A DNA stretch of 64,000 nt, taken from positions 10,168,001 through 10,232,000 of the forward strand of contig NC_068569.1 in the NCBI RefSeq assembly GCF_025698545.1. Reading direction: 5' to 3'. This stretch comes from Gossypium raimondii. Taxonomy: Eukaryota > Streptophyta > Magnoliopsida > Malvales > Malvaceae. Position 1 is the first letter of the stretch. Each line of letters begins with the position of its first letter. Made by a program: the position numbers and the translations under genes. Of this stretch, positions 11,396 to 28,396 are shown piece after piece. A model generated the notes under the pieces. It did not search any database and was not told the origin of the DNA. It saw only the letters and a list, made by a program, of their open reading frames with translations.

Positions 11396-13406
11396 GATTT
11401 TACAGTGTCAAAAAAGCGGTGGAAAATTTGTCCAACGGTTGTGGTAAAGTGAAGAGGAGATTGAAGGTTGAATTAAAAATAGACAATGGGTAAGTGTAGT
11501 GGATCGAAGAGAAATGAGAAATGTGGGTGGTTGATAAACAACTGATGAAATCGTAGCTGCCAATCTTCAGCTGATGTTCTTACCTACCCTTCTCTCAGGG
11601 TCAAATCCGCTGCCAAACTGTTAAAATGGCTTATAGTAATGCTACGACTGAGGAGCCAACCCAAGCTCCTGGATTAATAGTAGAAAGCCCAAATGACGGG
11701 CCTCGATGTTTTATGCGTATGTTCTGCTGCCAGTGAACTTTTTCGATTTCATAAACATAAAAAAATTGATTTAAATTCACCTTCTCGTCGGCTTGCTTGT
11801 ATTTACTTCCTGATTCAGGGGGTTTATCAGAACCCCTTTAAACATGGGGCTAACACATGGTTTTAATTCTCGGATAATGTTGATCTTTTTTTTTGATAGA
11901 TTTGTCTTGATTTCATGTTTCTCGGTCCAATAAGTAGTGGGAGTGTTACCGACTAATGAGCTGATAAACATTCAAGCATGGATTAAGTTTAATCTTTTCA
12001 TTAAATAAATCATCTTAATCAAATAAATTATCATCGACTCAACTTAATTCCTTAGCTTTATTCAATTATGATAAAAGAATTTTTAAAAAGGTTGAGTGTT
12101 TAAAAAAAGTGATTACTACTAAGGGTTATTAATACTTATCTTCAACGTTAATTCCATTATAAAAATAAATTAATCGGAAAGAAAAAAAAGTAACAATTAA
12201 AAATAATAATTATAGAAGAAAAGAAGTTTTAAAATCTAACTAGACTTTCAAACCGAATGAGATTCCATCAAATGGGTCATAAAGTATAAATTCCTTGTTA
12301 AGCTGACAAAACTGCATGACTGAGTGGAGCCCATGGTTTTTGCAGTGAAATCTTTAAAGAGTTCATAATTTCAATTCAGTTTTCACCTATAAGACAGTAT
12401 TTTCCATCTCGAGGTTATAAGAATTGTCGCTTGTCAAATGGCAGTTAGAATTTAAAAAGAAACTGCTACATGTAACCGTGTATGGATTGGTTAACATTTT
12501 TTAAATTTAATTCATAACTTAAAATATAATTTGCTACATATTTCTTTTTTTAAATGATATTTGTGTTATTTTTATTCAATATGATATTTATATTTGATCA
12601 AACTTATATGTTCAGATACCTAAAAGTGACTGTATTCATTCTTTAGTGTTTAATTAGATAGGGTTTGATGAAATCAATTGTTAATATTATTAGGTTTTGA
12701 ATTTTTATGATCTTTTAAAAAATTAGTGTTAATTGTGAACTTATTTAATTTTATATTTAATTTGTCAAATATAGTCTTACTGACGTGATTTAATTCTAGT
12801 TTTAGTGTTGATTTGATGAAAGTTTATCACTAACATTATTAGCTAATTATGAATTTTCATTAAATCAATTCCAAAACCTGTTTTAAACACTAAAAATTAA
12901 TATTGTTATCTTCAATTTAACATTTGTCAAATATATATTATATTAGACCAAAAATAATACATAGATAAATTTTTAACTAAAACGAGAACACAATCATATT
13001 GTTGTTAGCTAAATTAACCGTGAGTGATTAGTTTGGATAAAAAAAAGTTTAGGTACTAATGTAAAAACTATTGTCAAATTAAAAGACTAATTTGAAAAAA
13101 CTTCAAGCCCTCAAGTTGAAATAATTGTTAAGTTGATTGACCCTCTTTGCTATTTCCAGATCATATTTCAATTTCCTCACAGTTTCCGATCCACGCGACG
13201 CTCAAAAGTGGAAAGGAACCTCCGTTTACCGGTTACAGTGTTGATTTCTGAAATTTCATCAGAACGAAACCCAACGCTGTCGAAGAAATGAATACCGTAG
13301 TGACCTCAAGATTGAAACTTAAAACAATACTGTAACTAGAACAGAATATCTAAGCCTAGACAGTCACTACAAGGTAATCGATTTAATCCCCAAGCTTAAC
13401 CGATTA
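11396..13406. other. Intergenic DNA
   Basis: AT-rich sequence with no supported gene. The first 200 or so bases could be promoter or leader of the small minus-strand candidate. The last 250 or so bases are GC-richer and probably the old 5' region of the receptor-kinase pseudogene. Confidence 0.4.
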
Positions 13407-16400
13407 ATGGGTAATAAACGAAGACAACTGATTTTCCTTATTAGCTCCTTCACTTGCATTATATGTTTAGCAGCAGGTCAAGAGCTGAAGGATGCAGAGT
13501 CGGGGTATCTGGTCTCTGCTGGCGGGACATTCAGGTTAAGATTCTTTAGTCCCGGCTCCTCCAACAATCGCTACTTAGGGATGTGGTACAACCAGCCTCA
13601 GCCTGCAGATAGAAAGGCGGTGTGGGTTGCCAATAGAGACAACCCATTATTTGATAAAATTCGGAATCCTAATCATAGATGAGGTTGGCAGTTTGAAAGT
13701 GTCGCATGGTGGAGGCAGTCCCTTTGTATTATCTTCTCCTGCTCGAACAGCTAGTAATGTAAGCGCTACGCTACTCGATTCTGGTAATTTTATAATCAGG
13801 GAGCTGAGTTCAGATGGTTCTACCAAGCGGATATTGTGGCAGAGCTTTGATTATCCCACAGACACGCTTCTTCCTGGCATGAAACTCGGAATTAACTTCA
13901 AAACTGGGCACAACTGATCACTAAGTTCATGGATTAGCGATGCCGTTCCTGCCAATGGGTCTTTTACCCTTGGTGTAGACCCCAGCGGTGCAAGCCAATG
14001 GATAATCTCGTGGAAAGGGTAGCCCTATTGGACCAGCGGGTATTGGCGGAACCGCGACAAACATTTCGATTTAGCCCCAGAATTGTCAAATGAATCTGAC
14101 CACCACTTCAGCTACACTGAAAATGAGGAAGAGAGGTACTTCTTTTCCACGAATAAAAACCACTCCATGTCAGGATATTCCATTACATCTTCAGGTGAAA
14201 TCCTGGAGAGGTCAAAGGCAGCACCTTTTCGGAGCTGCGGTTTATACAGATCCAATAACCTTCCTACCGGTTGCATCCAGCCAACAGCGCACAAGTGCAG
14301 TACGTATTTTGTCCAACAGTATAAGCATAGCAAAGCTTCCTTTAAAGGCAAATTCAAGTTTGGAGAGTTCCAATCTGAGCCTTTATGATTGCAATGCCAA
14401 TTGCTCTAGCGATTATTCTTGTGTCGCATTTGCTTATGATGACCGAACCGCCAGTTGCGACGTCTGGAGCAGAGGAATGAATTCCAAAAGCCACCCCATT
14501 TTTTATAAAGAAACGACACAGCTCTACTTCATGCTTGCGGACAATTCGAGTGGTAAGTTCATGCTCAGATAATTATAAATTTTCTCCCATTCAACGATCA
14601 ATATAATCTTTGTTTACACATGCAGGGTCCTTTCACAATTTAGGATTCAAATGACCATCTTTGTTCAAATTTTAAAATTTTGTATTTTGTTTTCTTTTGC
14701 AATATTTATCACAACACCATAATATTTATGGCAACCATAACTGCGGTGAATATCATACAATCGAAAATATTTTCCTGACTAGTAAACAAATGTTCTTTCA
14801 AGTAGAACATCGAATTTTCATCTCCTGGTCTTGAGAACTGCTGGAAGTTAAAATTTTAGAAAGAAACCAAGCATTTAAGTACTTTAAAATGGTTGTAGAT
14901 TATGGAACATGACGATTTTACTTTCTTGTTAATGTAGAATTGGACAAATCAATATTCTTGGTGGTTTCACTGGTTCTAGCTTTGGGCTTTCTTTCAACTA
15001 TGTTTCTTCTCATAGTAAAAGAACTTATAAGATCGAAAGGTAAAGTTTTCAAGGCTAATTTCAATTACTCATCCATTATTTCTCAGTATTGATCTTATTA
15101 AAGCAATATGCACACAGTGGATGAAACAGAAGTAGAGATGAGAAATAAAGAGGGCAAGACAAACCAGGAGTTGCAATTTTTCAGCCTTGAAACAATTGCA
15201 CATGCCACGAACAACTTTGCAGCCACAAATAAACTTGGAGAAGGTGGATTTGGACCCGTTTATAAGGTATGCTCAACAAAGTCCTTGGGCTTGTTAGATG
15301 CTGAGAATTGCTAGTTAGTTCTAGAACTGTCACTTTTGGAAACAACCCAATCACACAATAGGACACACACAAAAATACAAACACGACTTAAGTACTTGAA
15401 CATATCAAAATTCAGGTAGCTACTAACATGAAAAGTAAATAACACCGATACGATACAAATACATGAATGACCAATCTAATTGGCTATTAACTTGATTCTT
15501 CTGGTTAAGGGGAAATTACACAGTGGTCAACAAATAGCAGTAAAAAGGCTTTCAAGCAGCTCTGGGCAAGAACTGAGAGTTAAAAAATGAAGCCCTTTTG
15601 ATTGCTAAACTGCAACATACAAATCTTGTTAGGCGTGAAGGTTGCTGCCTTGAGAAAGAAGAAAAGATGCTAATCTATGAGTACATGCCCAATAAAAGCT
15701 TGGATTTCTTCCTCTTTGGTTAGAATAATAAACACTCAAAAACTTTTTAATGTTTTTAATCATCATCCAGTGAGTTTTGCTTCTTTTCTTTGTTGAATGC
15801 ATTCATCTATGTTAATTACAATATAATCTGCAAATAAACAATCTATACATCTATATTAATTACAATATAATCTGCAAATAAACAATCTATCTTAATTAGA
15901 TGCTGAACAAAAGAACGTCTTGGATTGGAAAAAACGATATAACATCATTGAGAGTGTTGGTCAAGGGCTTCTTTACCTTCACAAATATTCAAGATTGAAA
16001 GTTATCCACAGAGACCTCAAGGGTAGCAACATTTTACTTCTTGATGACATGAATCCCAAAATATCGGATTTTTGCATGGCTAAAATTTTTGGTCATCACG
16101 ACTCTAAAGCAAACACCGAGAGGATAGTTGGAACGTAGTAAGTACATACATACATGTAGATTGCATCTACCACTAGCAAACATGCCAAAGGCCGATCAAA
16201 TTAATGAGGATAAATCAGTTTTCAACCTTTAAGGATTATATTTCATATCCCTATCTAAATATGTGTTGGACACAAATATTTAAAGATAAATGAAGGATAT
16301 AAGCTTCAAACCCTTTTCTTTTTTTATTTTTATTTTTAATGCAGTGGATATATGTCTCCAGAGTATGCAATGGATGGCATTTACTCTACGAGATCAGATA

Positions 16401-16928
16401 TGTTCAGTTTTGGGGTTTTATTGCTGGAGATAATAACTGGCAGGAAGCATAATAGTTTCCATAGTCTCAGTGGACCTCTCAGCCTTGTAGCATATGTAAG
16501 TGCAGCAAAATCACACAAGATCCCCCCCCCCCTTTTTTTTAACCCCATTTGCTGATATAAGAAACGTCATGTCATGTAAGCACTGTAAGGTACATATGAG
16601 AAATCTGGGATTATTTCAGGCATGGGAGGCGTGGAATGAGGGCAGAGCTTTGGAGCTAATTGATCCGTCATTAGGCGAGTCGTATCCAAAGGATGAAGTG
16701 ATGAGGTGCATACATGTAGGTCCCCTATGCGGACAAGACAACCCAGTTGATAGACCAACCATTCTAGATGCCTTATCCATGATGTACAGTGAAGGCAACC
16801 AACTACCTACGCCCAAACCACCAGCTTATTACTTTTCCAGGAACAGGGATGAGCCAGAGATAGTGGAATGCGAGTTGCAGATTTTTTCACCAAATAATCT
16901 CTCAATTACAGAGATGGAAGCCCGATAA
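13407..16928 (+). pseudogene. G-type lectin S-receptor-like Ser/Thr kinase, decayed
   Basis: The order of parts is that of the family: signal peptide (13407 on), D-mannose-binding lectin with [10 protein letters not shown] and [20 protein letters not shown]-locus glycoprotein region, PAN-like part (CNANCSSDYSCVAFAYDD), transmembrane exon (about 14939-15040), and kinase exons near 15087-15266, 15508-15719, 15901-16137, 16344-16495 and 16620-16928. Kinase motifs include [28 protein letters not shown] and [20 protein letters not shown]. It is broken. The lectin and PAN parts jump between frames several times, with stops after KTGHN and SWKG. The 15.5-kb exon needs a frame change at ELRV/KNEA. 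The DFG motif reads DFC and an extra Leu sits in NILL. Introns are retained, so it is a decayed tandem-type gene and not a retrocopy. In intact relatives the protein is a plasma-membrane receptor. Confidence 0.9.
15804..15890. repeat. Tandem duplication of about 43 bp inside a pseudogene intron
   Basis: Two copies, 15804-15846 and 15848-15890, begin CATCTAT and share AATTACAATATAATCTGC and AAATAAACAATCTAT. They differ at one base near the start. The near-identity suggests a recent duplication within the intron of the receptor-kinase pseudogene. Confidence 0.85.
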
Positions 16929-19900
16929 GAAGATCAACTTTGTATTTATTATCCCGCAGACCAATTTAGAGACTAAATAAAAAGATTGCAAGTATGGAAA
17001 TTTCTTTGTCCTATTGAAGTAGGGGTGATAAAATTTCATGCCCGTTTTAGAGGCTTAGCCCAATGAGTAAAATTTTGTCTCAGCCTAGCTCGTTTGTATT
17101 AAATATTTTTATATAAAAATAAATTTAAAATATACTTAAATAATATTAAGATAGCTGTAATTTAACAAGCAAATACTTATGAAATAATAACAAAATTAAC
17201 AATAAAATATTAACAATATAATAATGAAATGATAGCAAATAGTAGTAAAATACTAAAAAACAACTGTTGTTGTTTTTTTTTTTACAAATTAAGGTTGAGC
17301 CTAAACCAAAAAAATTTACTCGAGACTTAGTTCATTTTCTAAATAAACTTATATTTTTATTCAAACTTCTCATTTTTCGGACTCACCTTCGTATTGAATT
17401 CATGATTAGGTCTATATTGAATTACACAACAAACTGGTTTAGTGGGAAAAGAAAAATAATTGATTTCAGTTCTTGTTAGTTGTTTCACATCGGGTACGTT
17501 GATCATCAAACTACCTTTCTACATATCAAATAATAATATATTTGGTCTCCTGTTAGTCAACTTAAATGGCTAGCTACATAATCCCATATTCATACTAGTT
17601 GGAGGGAATTCTTGAAGAGAAAGATAATATGAAAAGAATTTTTATTTTTATTTTTCTAATTTTTTTCTTTTACAATAACTTCATCACTTATAACTTTTTA
17701 TATAATTTTTACAAGTGATTATTAATTTTCTCTTAATGCAACTCTTAATCTACTATATTAATGTATATTAGATGAGTACAGTCATACATATTAATTAAAT
17801 AATTACTAGATTTCCTAAATTTATTCATTTTAATCACTTTAATTAAATATAATTTTAAAGCCCATAGACATGTTTTAACGAAAATTGAGCTATGCTATTT
17901 TTTTCTCTTTGTAGAGAAGATGATCACAAAATAAAATTGTAAAAAATAGCATAGATTTTATCATTTGAAATAAAAACCATCTGAATTTATAATAAAATAA
18001 TTAAGGTTCAAAAGAATATTTAGAATTCAAATCTATTAAACATAGAATTTATTACTAGAATTTATCATTATGCTTTGGATTTATTAATGATTTATCCTTT
18101 AAATTATATCATTTTTTACTTTTAACATCTATTTTTTTACCTACATTGGTAGGTATGTTTAGCTCGGTTTAATCCTTTAAGTTGACTTGTGATATAGTTT
18201 ATCCTAAATAATTTTATAAAATTATTCAAACAAACAAAAATCAGTGAACTATTTTTTCGTAGGTCAAATTTATGCTTTTATATTATTTAAAACTTTATTT
18301 GGTACTGAAATAAATTATTTTAAACTTTGTTTCTAAAATTAAAAAGGTATTAGATATATATGATTTCTAAATTTAAAAATTTAAAAATATTTTAAACTTT
18401 ATTATAATAATTTTATTTTCCACTTTTCTTCTTCATAATTAAAGCATAAGTTATATTCATAATATTAAAATTATATTATCTTTCAAAAATTTATAAGTAT
18501 ATTTTTAATTTGCTCACATTTATTAAGTATTGTTTTATCAATAATTTTAATTAATATATCGATATTTAAATAATAACAATTTTATAAAACATACGACTAA
18601 TACGGAATAAAAACTAGTTATTCGTAAAGTGACGCTTTTGATTGAATGCGTTTTTTTTTCTTTAATATTGCATTTAATCATTGAATTCAATAATCTTTAC
18701 AATTTGATCCTTAAAACTTGAAAACTATTTCCTATAAAAATTAATCCTTACGATAATAAATTAAAAAAAAAAGCATTTCTGATTTCACAAAGTTCAATCA
18801 AAAGCCAAGTTTTGGACCAAAAGAAAATTTTGAAGGTCAATGATCCGGCCCAGACACCTGTCTTATCCAGTATCGATAATCCATAATTGAATTTAGATAG
18901 TTTGCTAATTATACAAGCACGACGAAAGATTAGGCTATTTCGGCAATCAACTTAGCCTACTCTTTTATAACTCTACTACCCTGGTTTTCATAGGCTAAGC
19001 ACAAATATAGAAAGAGGAAGTGAGCAAATACCACTAAGGTGCAGATGAGACACAAGCTACTTAGATTTGACTTGAAAATATATCGAATTTGATTCCATCA
19101 TTGTCAAGCTAAATTCTAACAGCTCGAGCTATTAAGCAAGCCCATTTTATATTTGAAATTAATAATAGAATTTAAAGTCAAGCATGAGAGTGAATTCATT
19201 ATTTATAAATGAGCAAACTCAAGCATTTGATTTTATTCCAAATCAAGCTTGAGTTGTAAAAGTGAAACTCAATTGAGATTTAGCTGAACAAGCTCCAAAA
19301 TTGAGTTGAATTGGAGGCTTGGAGCTTCTTACAACTAGAACTCGGCTCAGTTACATAGTAAAATATCACTGAGTAAATTAAGAAGTTCTTAAATAAGCCT
19401 AGTTTAGTGCAATGGCTTGAGTTGAGTTGAGTTGAGAATATTTGGATATGGTTTTTATTAGTACAAACCCGAATAAGAAAGCACGTCTACATGATTGTAT
19501 CTTTTAGACTGTTCCCAGCACAATGCTAGTGCGATCTTTATGCCATCTACGTGATAGTTTTGACAGACGACATTCAAACATCCTATATGTACAAATTATT
19601 AAAACATGAAGCATTAATGTGCACATAGACAAACACAAATCAGAGACTTTCAGAATCATATTCCCTAACTGCAACAGCTCTACTTGATGCATTTCTTTGA
19701 AAAACTTAGCACGCAACGTTTTCATTAAAAAACATAGACCAGGTGATGGTAAACCGTAAAATGTAAGATCACACTAAAGGCTATCGACTAATTGACAATG
19801 ATCCATTATATTGGCTATGAGATTGGAACCTATGTTGCTTTGACCCTTTAAGTTTTCCTAAAAGTGTTGGTATCCGACATATTTGGATATGGATATGAAT

Positions 19901-20225
19901 CTATCTCTCCAAATATAAGCATAAGTTTTTCTTTTTGAATATATCCATGTCCGATATCCAACCAAGATAAAAATATACTTGGCATATGTAATCACTAAAT
20001 AGCAAATAATCGCCAAATCGATATCATCAACAACCAAGTAGTGAGAAAAGTAAGTAATTACATGAACACTTTTGACGAACTGATTAAACCAACTTATTCT
20101 GTAATTATATCCTCACGGAGTTCAACATACAAACCTCAGCAAAACTAAAAGAACAACAACTTCAAGAGCAAACTAAGAAACAGTCATATGAATCTCAACA
20201 ACAGGAAAGAAGATACATTACTTGA
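16929..20225. other. AT-rich intergenic DNA
   Basis: At 17025-17340 lies a decayed GCCC/GAGCC-type repeat of the kind seen at 607-743. From about 19070 to 19340 lie phrases such as CAAGCTTGAG and AGCTCGAGCT, typical of a degenerate dispersed repeat. A short minus-strand frame at 19504-19725 has no recognisable domain. No gene is called. Confidence 0.45.
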
Positions 20226-21143
20226 TCAAGCTCCTCCTTCTCCAAAGGGTTCCATCGTCTCCTCACTGACATTCAGGCCCGCCATTTCCTCCTCCAATCC
20301 ACAACTATTTTCGACTAAAACATGAGGATCATTGTAATGCCTAACTGCTTCCACAATTCCCCGAACACGCTTATACAGATCCGAGCCATTGTCAAACACT
20401 TCTGATCCCACAAAGACACCATCACACCCCAACTGCATCATCAATGCAGCATCTGCCGGAGTTACAATTCCACCAGCAGCAAAATGCACCACTGGTAGTC
20501 TCCCCATTTGCTTGGTTTGGGCAACCAGATCATAAGGGGCAGCAATTTCCTTCGAAAACGCGAAAACTTCATCTTCATCCATGTTATTTAGAATCCTGAT
20601 TTCACCCATCACAGACCTGACGTTTTTAACCGTTTCAGCAATGTTACCGGTCCCCAACAAGTCCCCCTGCGTTCTAATCATGGCAGCTCCTTCCCTCACT
20701 CTCCTTAACGCATCCCCTAGGTTCTTGCAGCCGCAAACGAAAGGGCATCCGAAATTATGCTTGTTAATGAAATTATCTTCATCGGCTATTGCTAAAACCT
20801 CGCTTTCATCGATGTAATCGACTCCTACTCGTTCGAGAATCTGGGCTTCGACGAAGTGGCCGACCCGGGAACGAGCCATAACGGGGATTAATACGCAGCG
20901 TTTTATTTGTTTGATGATCGAAGGATCCGGCATGCGCGAAATGCCTTGGCGGTTGGGTTCGGTGATGACTAAACAACAGGCACCGGCTTCCTCGGCAATT
21001 TTTGCTTGGCTGAGGGTTGAGACTTCGACAATGGCGCCGCCACGGAGCATTTGGGCAAGCCCCGCTTTGATAGAGAAGGAGTTCTTCTTGGCGTCGGTTA
21101 TGGACGTGGCTTTGTAGAGTGTTACGGCTCCGTCTTCTGCCAT
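20226..21143 (-). CDS. PDX1.2: PDX1.2-like pyridoxal 5'-phosphate synthase subunit, non-catalytic homologue (305 aa)
   Basis: A single uninterrupted exon encodes a full PdxS/SNZ barrel protein. It starts [11 protein letters not shown] and contains [53 protein letters not shown] and [20 protein letters not shown]. Three positions mark it as the PDX1.2 pseudoenzyme. The lysine of the PVMAKARIGH motif is Arg91 ([10 protein letters not shown]). The lysine of IRTKGE is Gln159 (IRTQGD). The usual Asp of the MDV motif is Glu40. The loop after ITEP is also shortened. In Arabidopsis, PDX1.2 has no activity alone. It joins catalytic PDX1.1/PDX1.3 in the cytosolic dodecamer and supports vitamin B6 synthesis under heat. 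An in-frame ATG at 21314 would add 57 residues, but it overlaps the heat-shock element and is absent from the family, so the start at 21143 is preferred. Confidence 0.95.
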   Translation of the reverse strand: MAEDGAVTLYKATSITDAKKNSFSIKAGLAQMLRGGAIVEVSTLSQAKIAEEAGACCLVITEPNRQGISRMPDPSIIKQIKRCVLIPVMARSRVGHFVEAQILERVGVDYIDESEVLAIADEDNFINKHNFGCPFVCGCKNLGDALRRVREGAAMIRTQGDLLGTGNIAETVKNVRSVMGEIRILNNMDEDEVFAFSKEIAAPYDLVAQTKQMGRLPVVHFAAGGIVTPADAALMMQLGCDGVFVGSEVFDNGSDLYKRVRGIVEAVRHYNDPHVLVENSCGLEEEMAGLNVSEETMEPFGEGGA

Positions 21144-21292
21144 GGCTGCCAAATGCTTGTGGAAATGCTTCAAAGGAAGTAGCCAACGAGGAAGCGTATT
21201 TCGGACTTTTAGTTTTGGTGTCTGGTAGATTGCTTGTAAGGGTGGGAGCCTAAGAGGGAATAAAAGAGGGGTAGCTGTTGGTGTTTTGTTAG

Positions 21293-21311
21293 TTCGAGAA
21301 GTTTCTATGAA
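21293..21311 (-). promoter_or_regulatory. Heat-shock element, three perfect units plus one
   Basis: The sequence TTCGAGAAGTTTCTATGAA holds TTC-nn-GAA-nn-TTC at 21293-21305, a perfect three-unit heat-shock factor site, followed after three bases by a further GAA. It lies about 150 bp upstream of the PDX1.2 start codon, with a TATA-like TTTTATT (minus strand) about 30 bp nearer the gene. PDX1.2 is known in Arabidopsis as a heat-induced target of HSFA1-class factors, so the site fits. Confidence 0.75.
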
Positions 21312-21314
21312 CAT

Positions 21315-22831
21315 TCATTAGTCATAGACACAGGAAATTTATGCAGGCTTCTTCTCCAGTTCTGGCTCCGCGTTCGGATTAAACAATCTTGCTTGCAATA
21401 TACCGAACTTTTGCCTTTTGCCTTTTACCTTTAACCTTTACTTTTTTTTTCTCACTTGCTTGATTCCGATATTGCATTTAGCCCACCAACTAACAAATTC
21501 TCCCAGTTGGAATTTATAAATTTTTTTCTCAAATTGTTATCCAAATTGTCATTCCATAAAAGAATTGGTATTTTCTTTTGTAATCCTGTTAAATATGGAA
21601 CACTCCAGACTCGTAACATTAATAATGATATAATTTTCTTAATAAAAAATATTTAAATTCAAAACTAAATATATAAAATATACATTAGTTTAAAATCTAA
21701 AAGAAATTAAAAATTATAAAATATCTGTATCTAAAATTACAAAAATATTACAAAAAAATCTAAAATTGAAGTTAAAAAATTCAAAACCCTCAGAAAATTA
21801 CATCTTTGTCTAAATAAATTAGAAACAAATTAGATGAAAATAACATTTACAATAAAATTTATGCTTAAAGATGAGTGCAGATTATTATAGATTCTTCATA
21901 TTAACAAAATGCAAAAATGATTATTTAAAAAATTATTGAAAACTTTTTCATGCTTCTTTTGTCTTTTTATTTGTTAATTATTTATTAGATATTTATTTAC
22001 TTGAAAATTTGAGTTTCAAATATAAAATTCTTGAAATCTCTTTCCAATTTATCTTCTCCTTGAAAATGAGAAGTAATTTTTTTCAATTTTTCATCCCCTC
22101 AAATCGATGGTAGGAATCAGAGATGGTGGAGACGAAATGGAAAGTCGGATTGAGAGAGGTTGTTGGATCCAATGAATATTACACTTGTGCTCTAGTATGA
22201 ATTTAGTACAAAGAAAACATAATTTTTTTATTAAAAATTCAATTATTAAAGTGAATATTAAAATTAAATTAAACATAAAAATTAAACTCACACATAAATT
22301 TTAAAAAATCCAATCAATTAATAACTTCCTAGCCTAAAAAAAACTAAGTTTGATGAAACGTGTCGTGTAGTTAGAGGGATCCCCCAAAAACGAAAGTGGA
22401 TTAATTTCTCCAAGTGGGCCCCTGCCATGTAGGACGGTGATGGTTGATAGGCGCGTTTTCTTTTCTCAAAATAAATCCAAATTACCAAATTTCACTGGAT
22501 CCTACTACCACCACCAAGGCTCAATGCGACATCGCGTAATCTTCCCCCTCGTTATCCCGCGCCACGTCCCTCACTTGTCCCACAAATTTCAAATTACTCC
22601 ATCTCTTCCGCCGATCCCTCTTATTTTTCACTCTTCCAGTTGAATCTTGTCTGAAACAAAGATAATTAAAAAAAAACCCGATTATAGATCCGATTAAATA
22701 TTAATTGGGTTCATTGATTTCTTATTTGATCATGTCGATTTAAGAAGGGACAGAGTAAGGGAAGGTTTGGATCGAAGCGTCGAGGTTTTTATTAGATATC
22801 AAGTAATTCAGAAGGGGGAGAGAGTTGGGAG
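21315..22831. other. Intergenic DNA between PDX1.2 and the kinesin pseudogene
   Basis: The first 150 or so bases continue the PDX1.2 promoter. The middle is AT-rich without genes. From about 22420 the sequence is GC-richer and looks like the old promoter and 5' UTR of the kinesin-13A copy. Confidence 0.5.
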
Positions 22832-26770
<3,939 letters not shown>

Positions 26771-28290
26771 GGTGTACAGGGATGAAGATTAGTAAGTCAG
26801 AGTGGTGCAACCATGGGTTTGATTGATGATTCACTGATTGCCATATAACACCCTTCCCTTCTTTCTTTTAAATTATATATATAGCCTTCAAGCAATAGGC
26901 AAAGGAAGTGATGGATTTACATGCCTTTTAGCATGCTATTGTAAAGTTCAGCAGCATTGTGATCGGATTCATTATTTGAATATGTCACAACACTCTTTAT
27001 TTTATGTATTTTTTAATCCATACTATTACTATTTAAGAGATTAGTTGAGTTCTTCAATTGGGATTCAACTCATTTATAAAATTACCAAATACTCATTAGT
27101 TTTATTAAACAATAAATATTATTATGAATGTATTTTTGTTTTTATAATTATATAAAATGGTAAAAATTATATATAGATAATGGGAGTTTAACCTAAAGTC
27201 TCATATAACATTAGGGATAAGAGATGGAGATAACATATTTAAGTCTATGCTAAATAAATATTTGACAAGAACTTTAACTGAGTTAAGACAACATTCAATT
27301 TATTATTTTAATTTTAATAAATTTATTATATAATTTTTCGTAACAATCTAATCTTATTTAAAGGGTGAGTAAGTTTAGTATCATGGGCTAGTCACACTTA
27401 TTTAGTTAATTAAAATTGCATATGATATGAATTAAAATTATAAAATAAAATAAAATTAGAGATAATCAAGTATTTTAATTTTAAAAATAATTATCCACTA
27501 AGAGAAGCTATATTTTGGACTAAGAAAACAACTTAATTCTTTTAAAGGACTTTTTATCCTTGAAATCTAAATTCTAAATTTCTAATTTATAAGAAAAAAT
27601 TTATTTGAACTTGTCACCCATATTTTAACTCATTACATTTTTCCCTTTCAGGTTATGTCATCTTTAAAATATTGGCCAATGATGGTTTTATGATAATAAT
27701 AAAGTCTTATGAACTTTGAGAATTCATGTTTGAAATGTCGTGTGTAATGAAACTAACAATGAAATTAATACATTAAAATCAGCTATGGAATAAAAAATAT
27801 AAGAGAACTGGATCCTCTCGATTTTTACTTCCAGGTGCTTACAGCACCGCAAATTCTTTCATAATAACTTTGATGGGATTGATGACTGAACCAGACTCAA
27901 ACCCTGATTCTGAATTTGGGGTCAAACGTCCCAAGAGCCACTCATCAACATCACCTACTGCATTCGACGGTTCACCATCATTTCACAACATACTGTTATC
28001 GGAATCAACTCTACAACCTTCCTTTGAAAAAGTTGAACAGCTTTTCTAATAACTGGACTCAACGACCTTGAGTCACTGGTTTTCACTTTCATCCAAAACT
28101 CAAACAAATTTACTATGAACATCCATTTTCTATTGATGCAAAGTTTATTCAAAGCAATATTTGATATTATGATACGAATTACATGCAAATATACACTTCT
28201 TAAATCTTGATATGAAACTTCTATGATTTACTGATGACAATGGATGCTGAACCAAATTTTAACAATCCAAGAGAAACAGAAGAATGCAGT

Positions 28291-28321
<31 letters not shown>

Positions 28322-28396
28322 CAGATTTAAAAGAAAAGTATTTAGGATAAGAACACAGGTTCATCTGAACAAGAGTATGTATGGGGAGACAAGGAT
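26771..28396. other. Intergenic DNA with one unexplained open frame
   Basis: Mostly AT-rich. On the plus strand a stop-free stretch from about 27777 to 28051 is GC-richer and reads in part MGLMTEPDSNPDSEFGVKRP, then SSTSPTAFDGSP. It has no clear start and no family I recognise. It could be an exon remnant. Confidence 0.4.
28290..28318. repeat. (CA)n microsatellite
   Basis: About 14 CA repeats lie directly downstream of the OVATE-like gene, probably in or near its 3' UTR. The tract is likely to vary in length between individuals. Confidence 0.95.

Noticed and set aside
13407-16928. Functional G-type lectin receptor kinase
   Set aside because: Several frame changes, in-frame stops in the ectodomain and a DFC in place of DFG cannot be explained by introns.
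19504-19725. Minus-strand 73-codon frame as an exon of a real gene
   Set aside because: No recognised domain and no partner exons with matching phase nearby.
21144-21314. 57-residue N-terminal extension of PDX1.2
   Set aside because: It is open and in frame, but it overlaps the heat-shock element and is absent from the family. [11 protein letters not shown] aligns with the known start.
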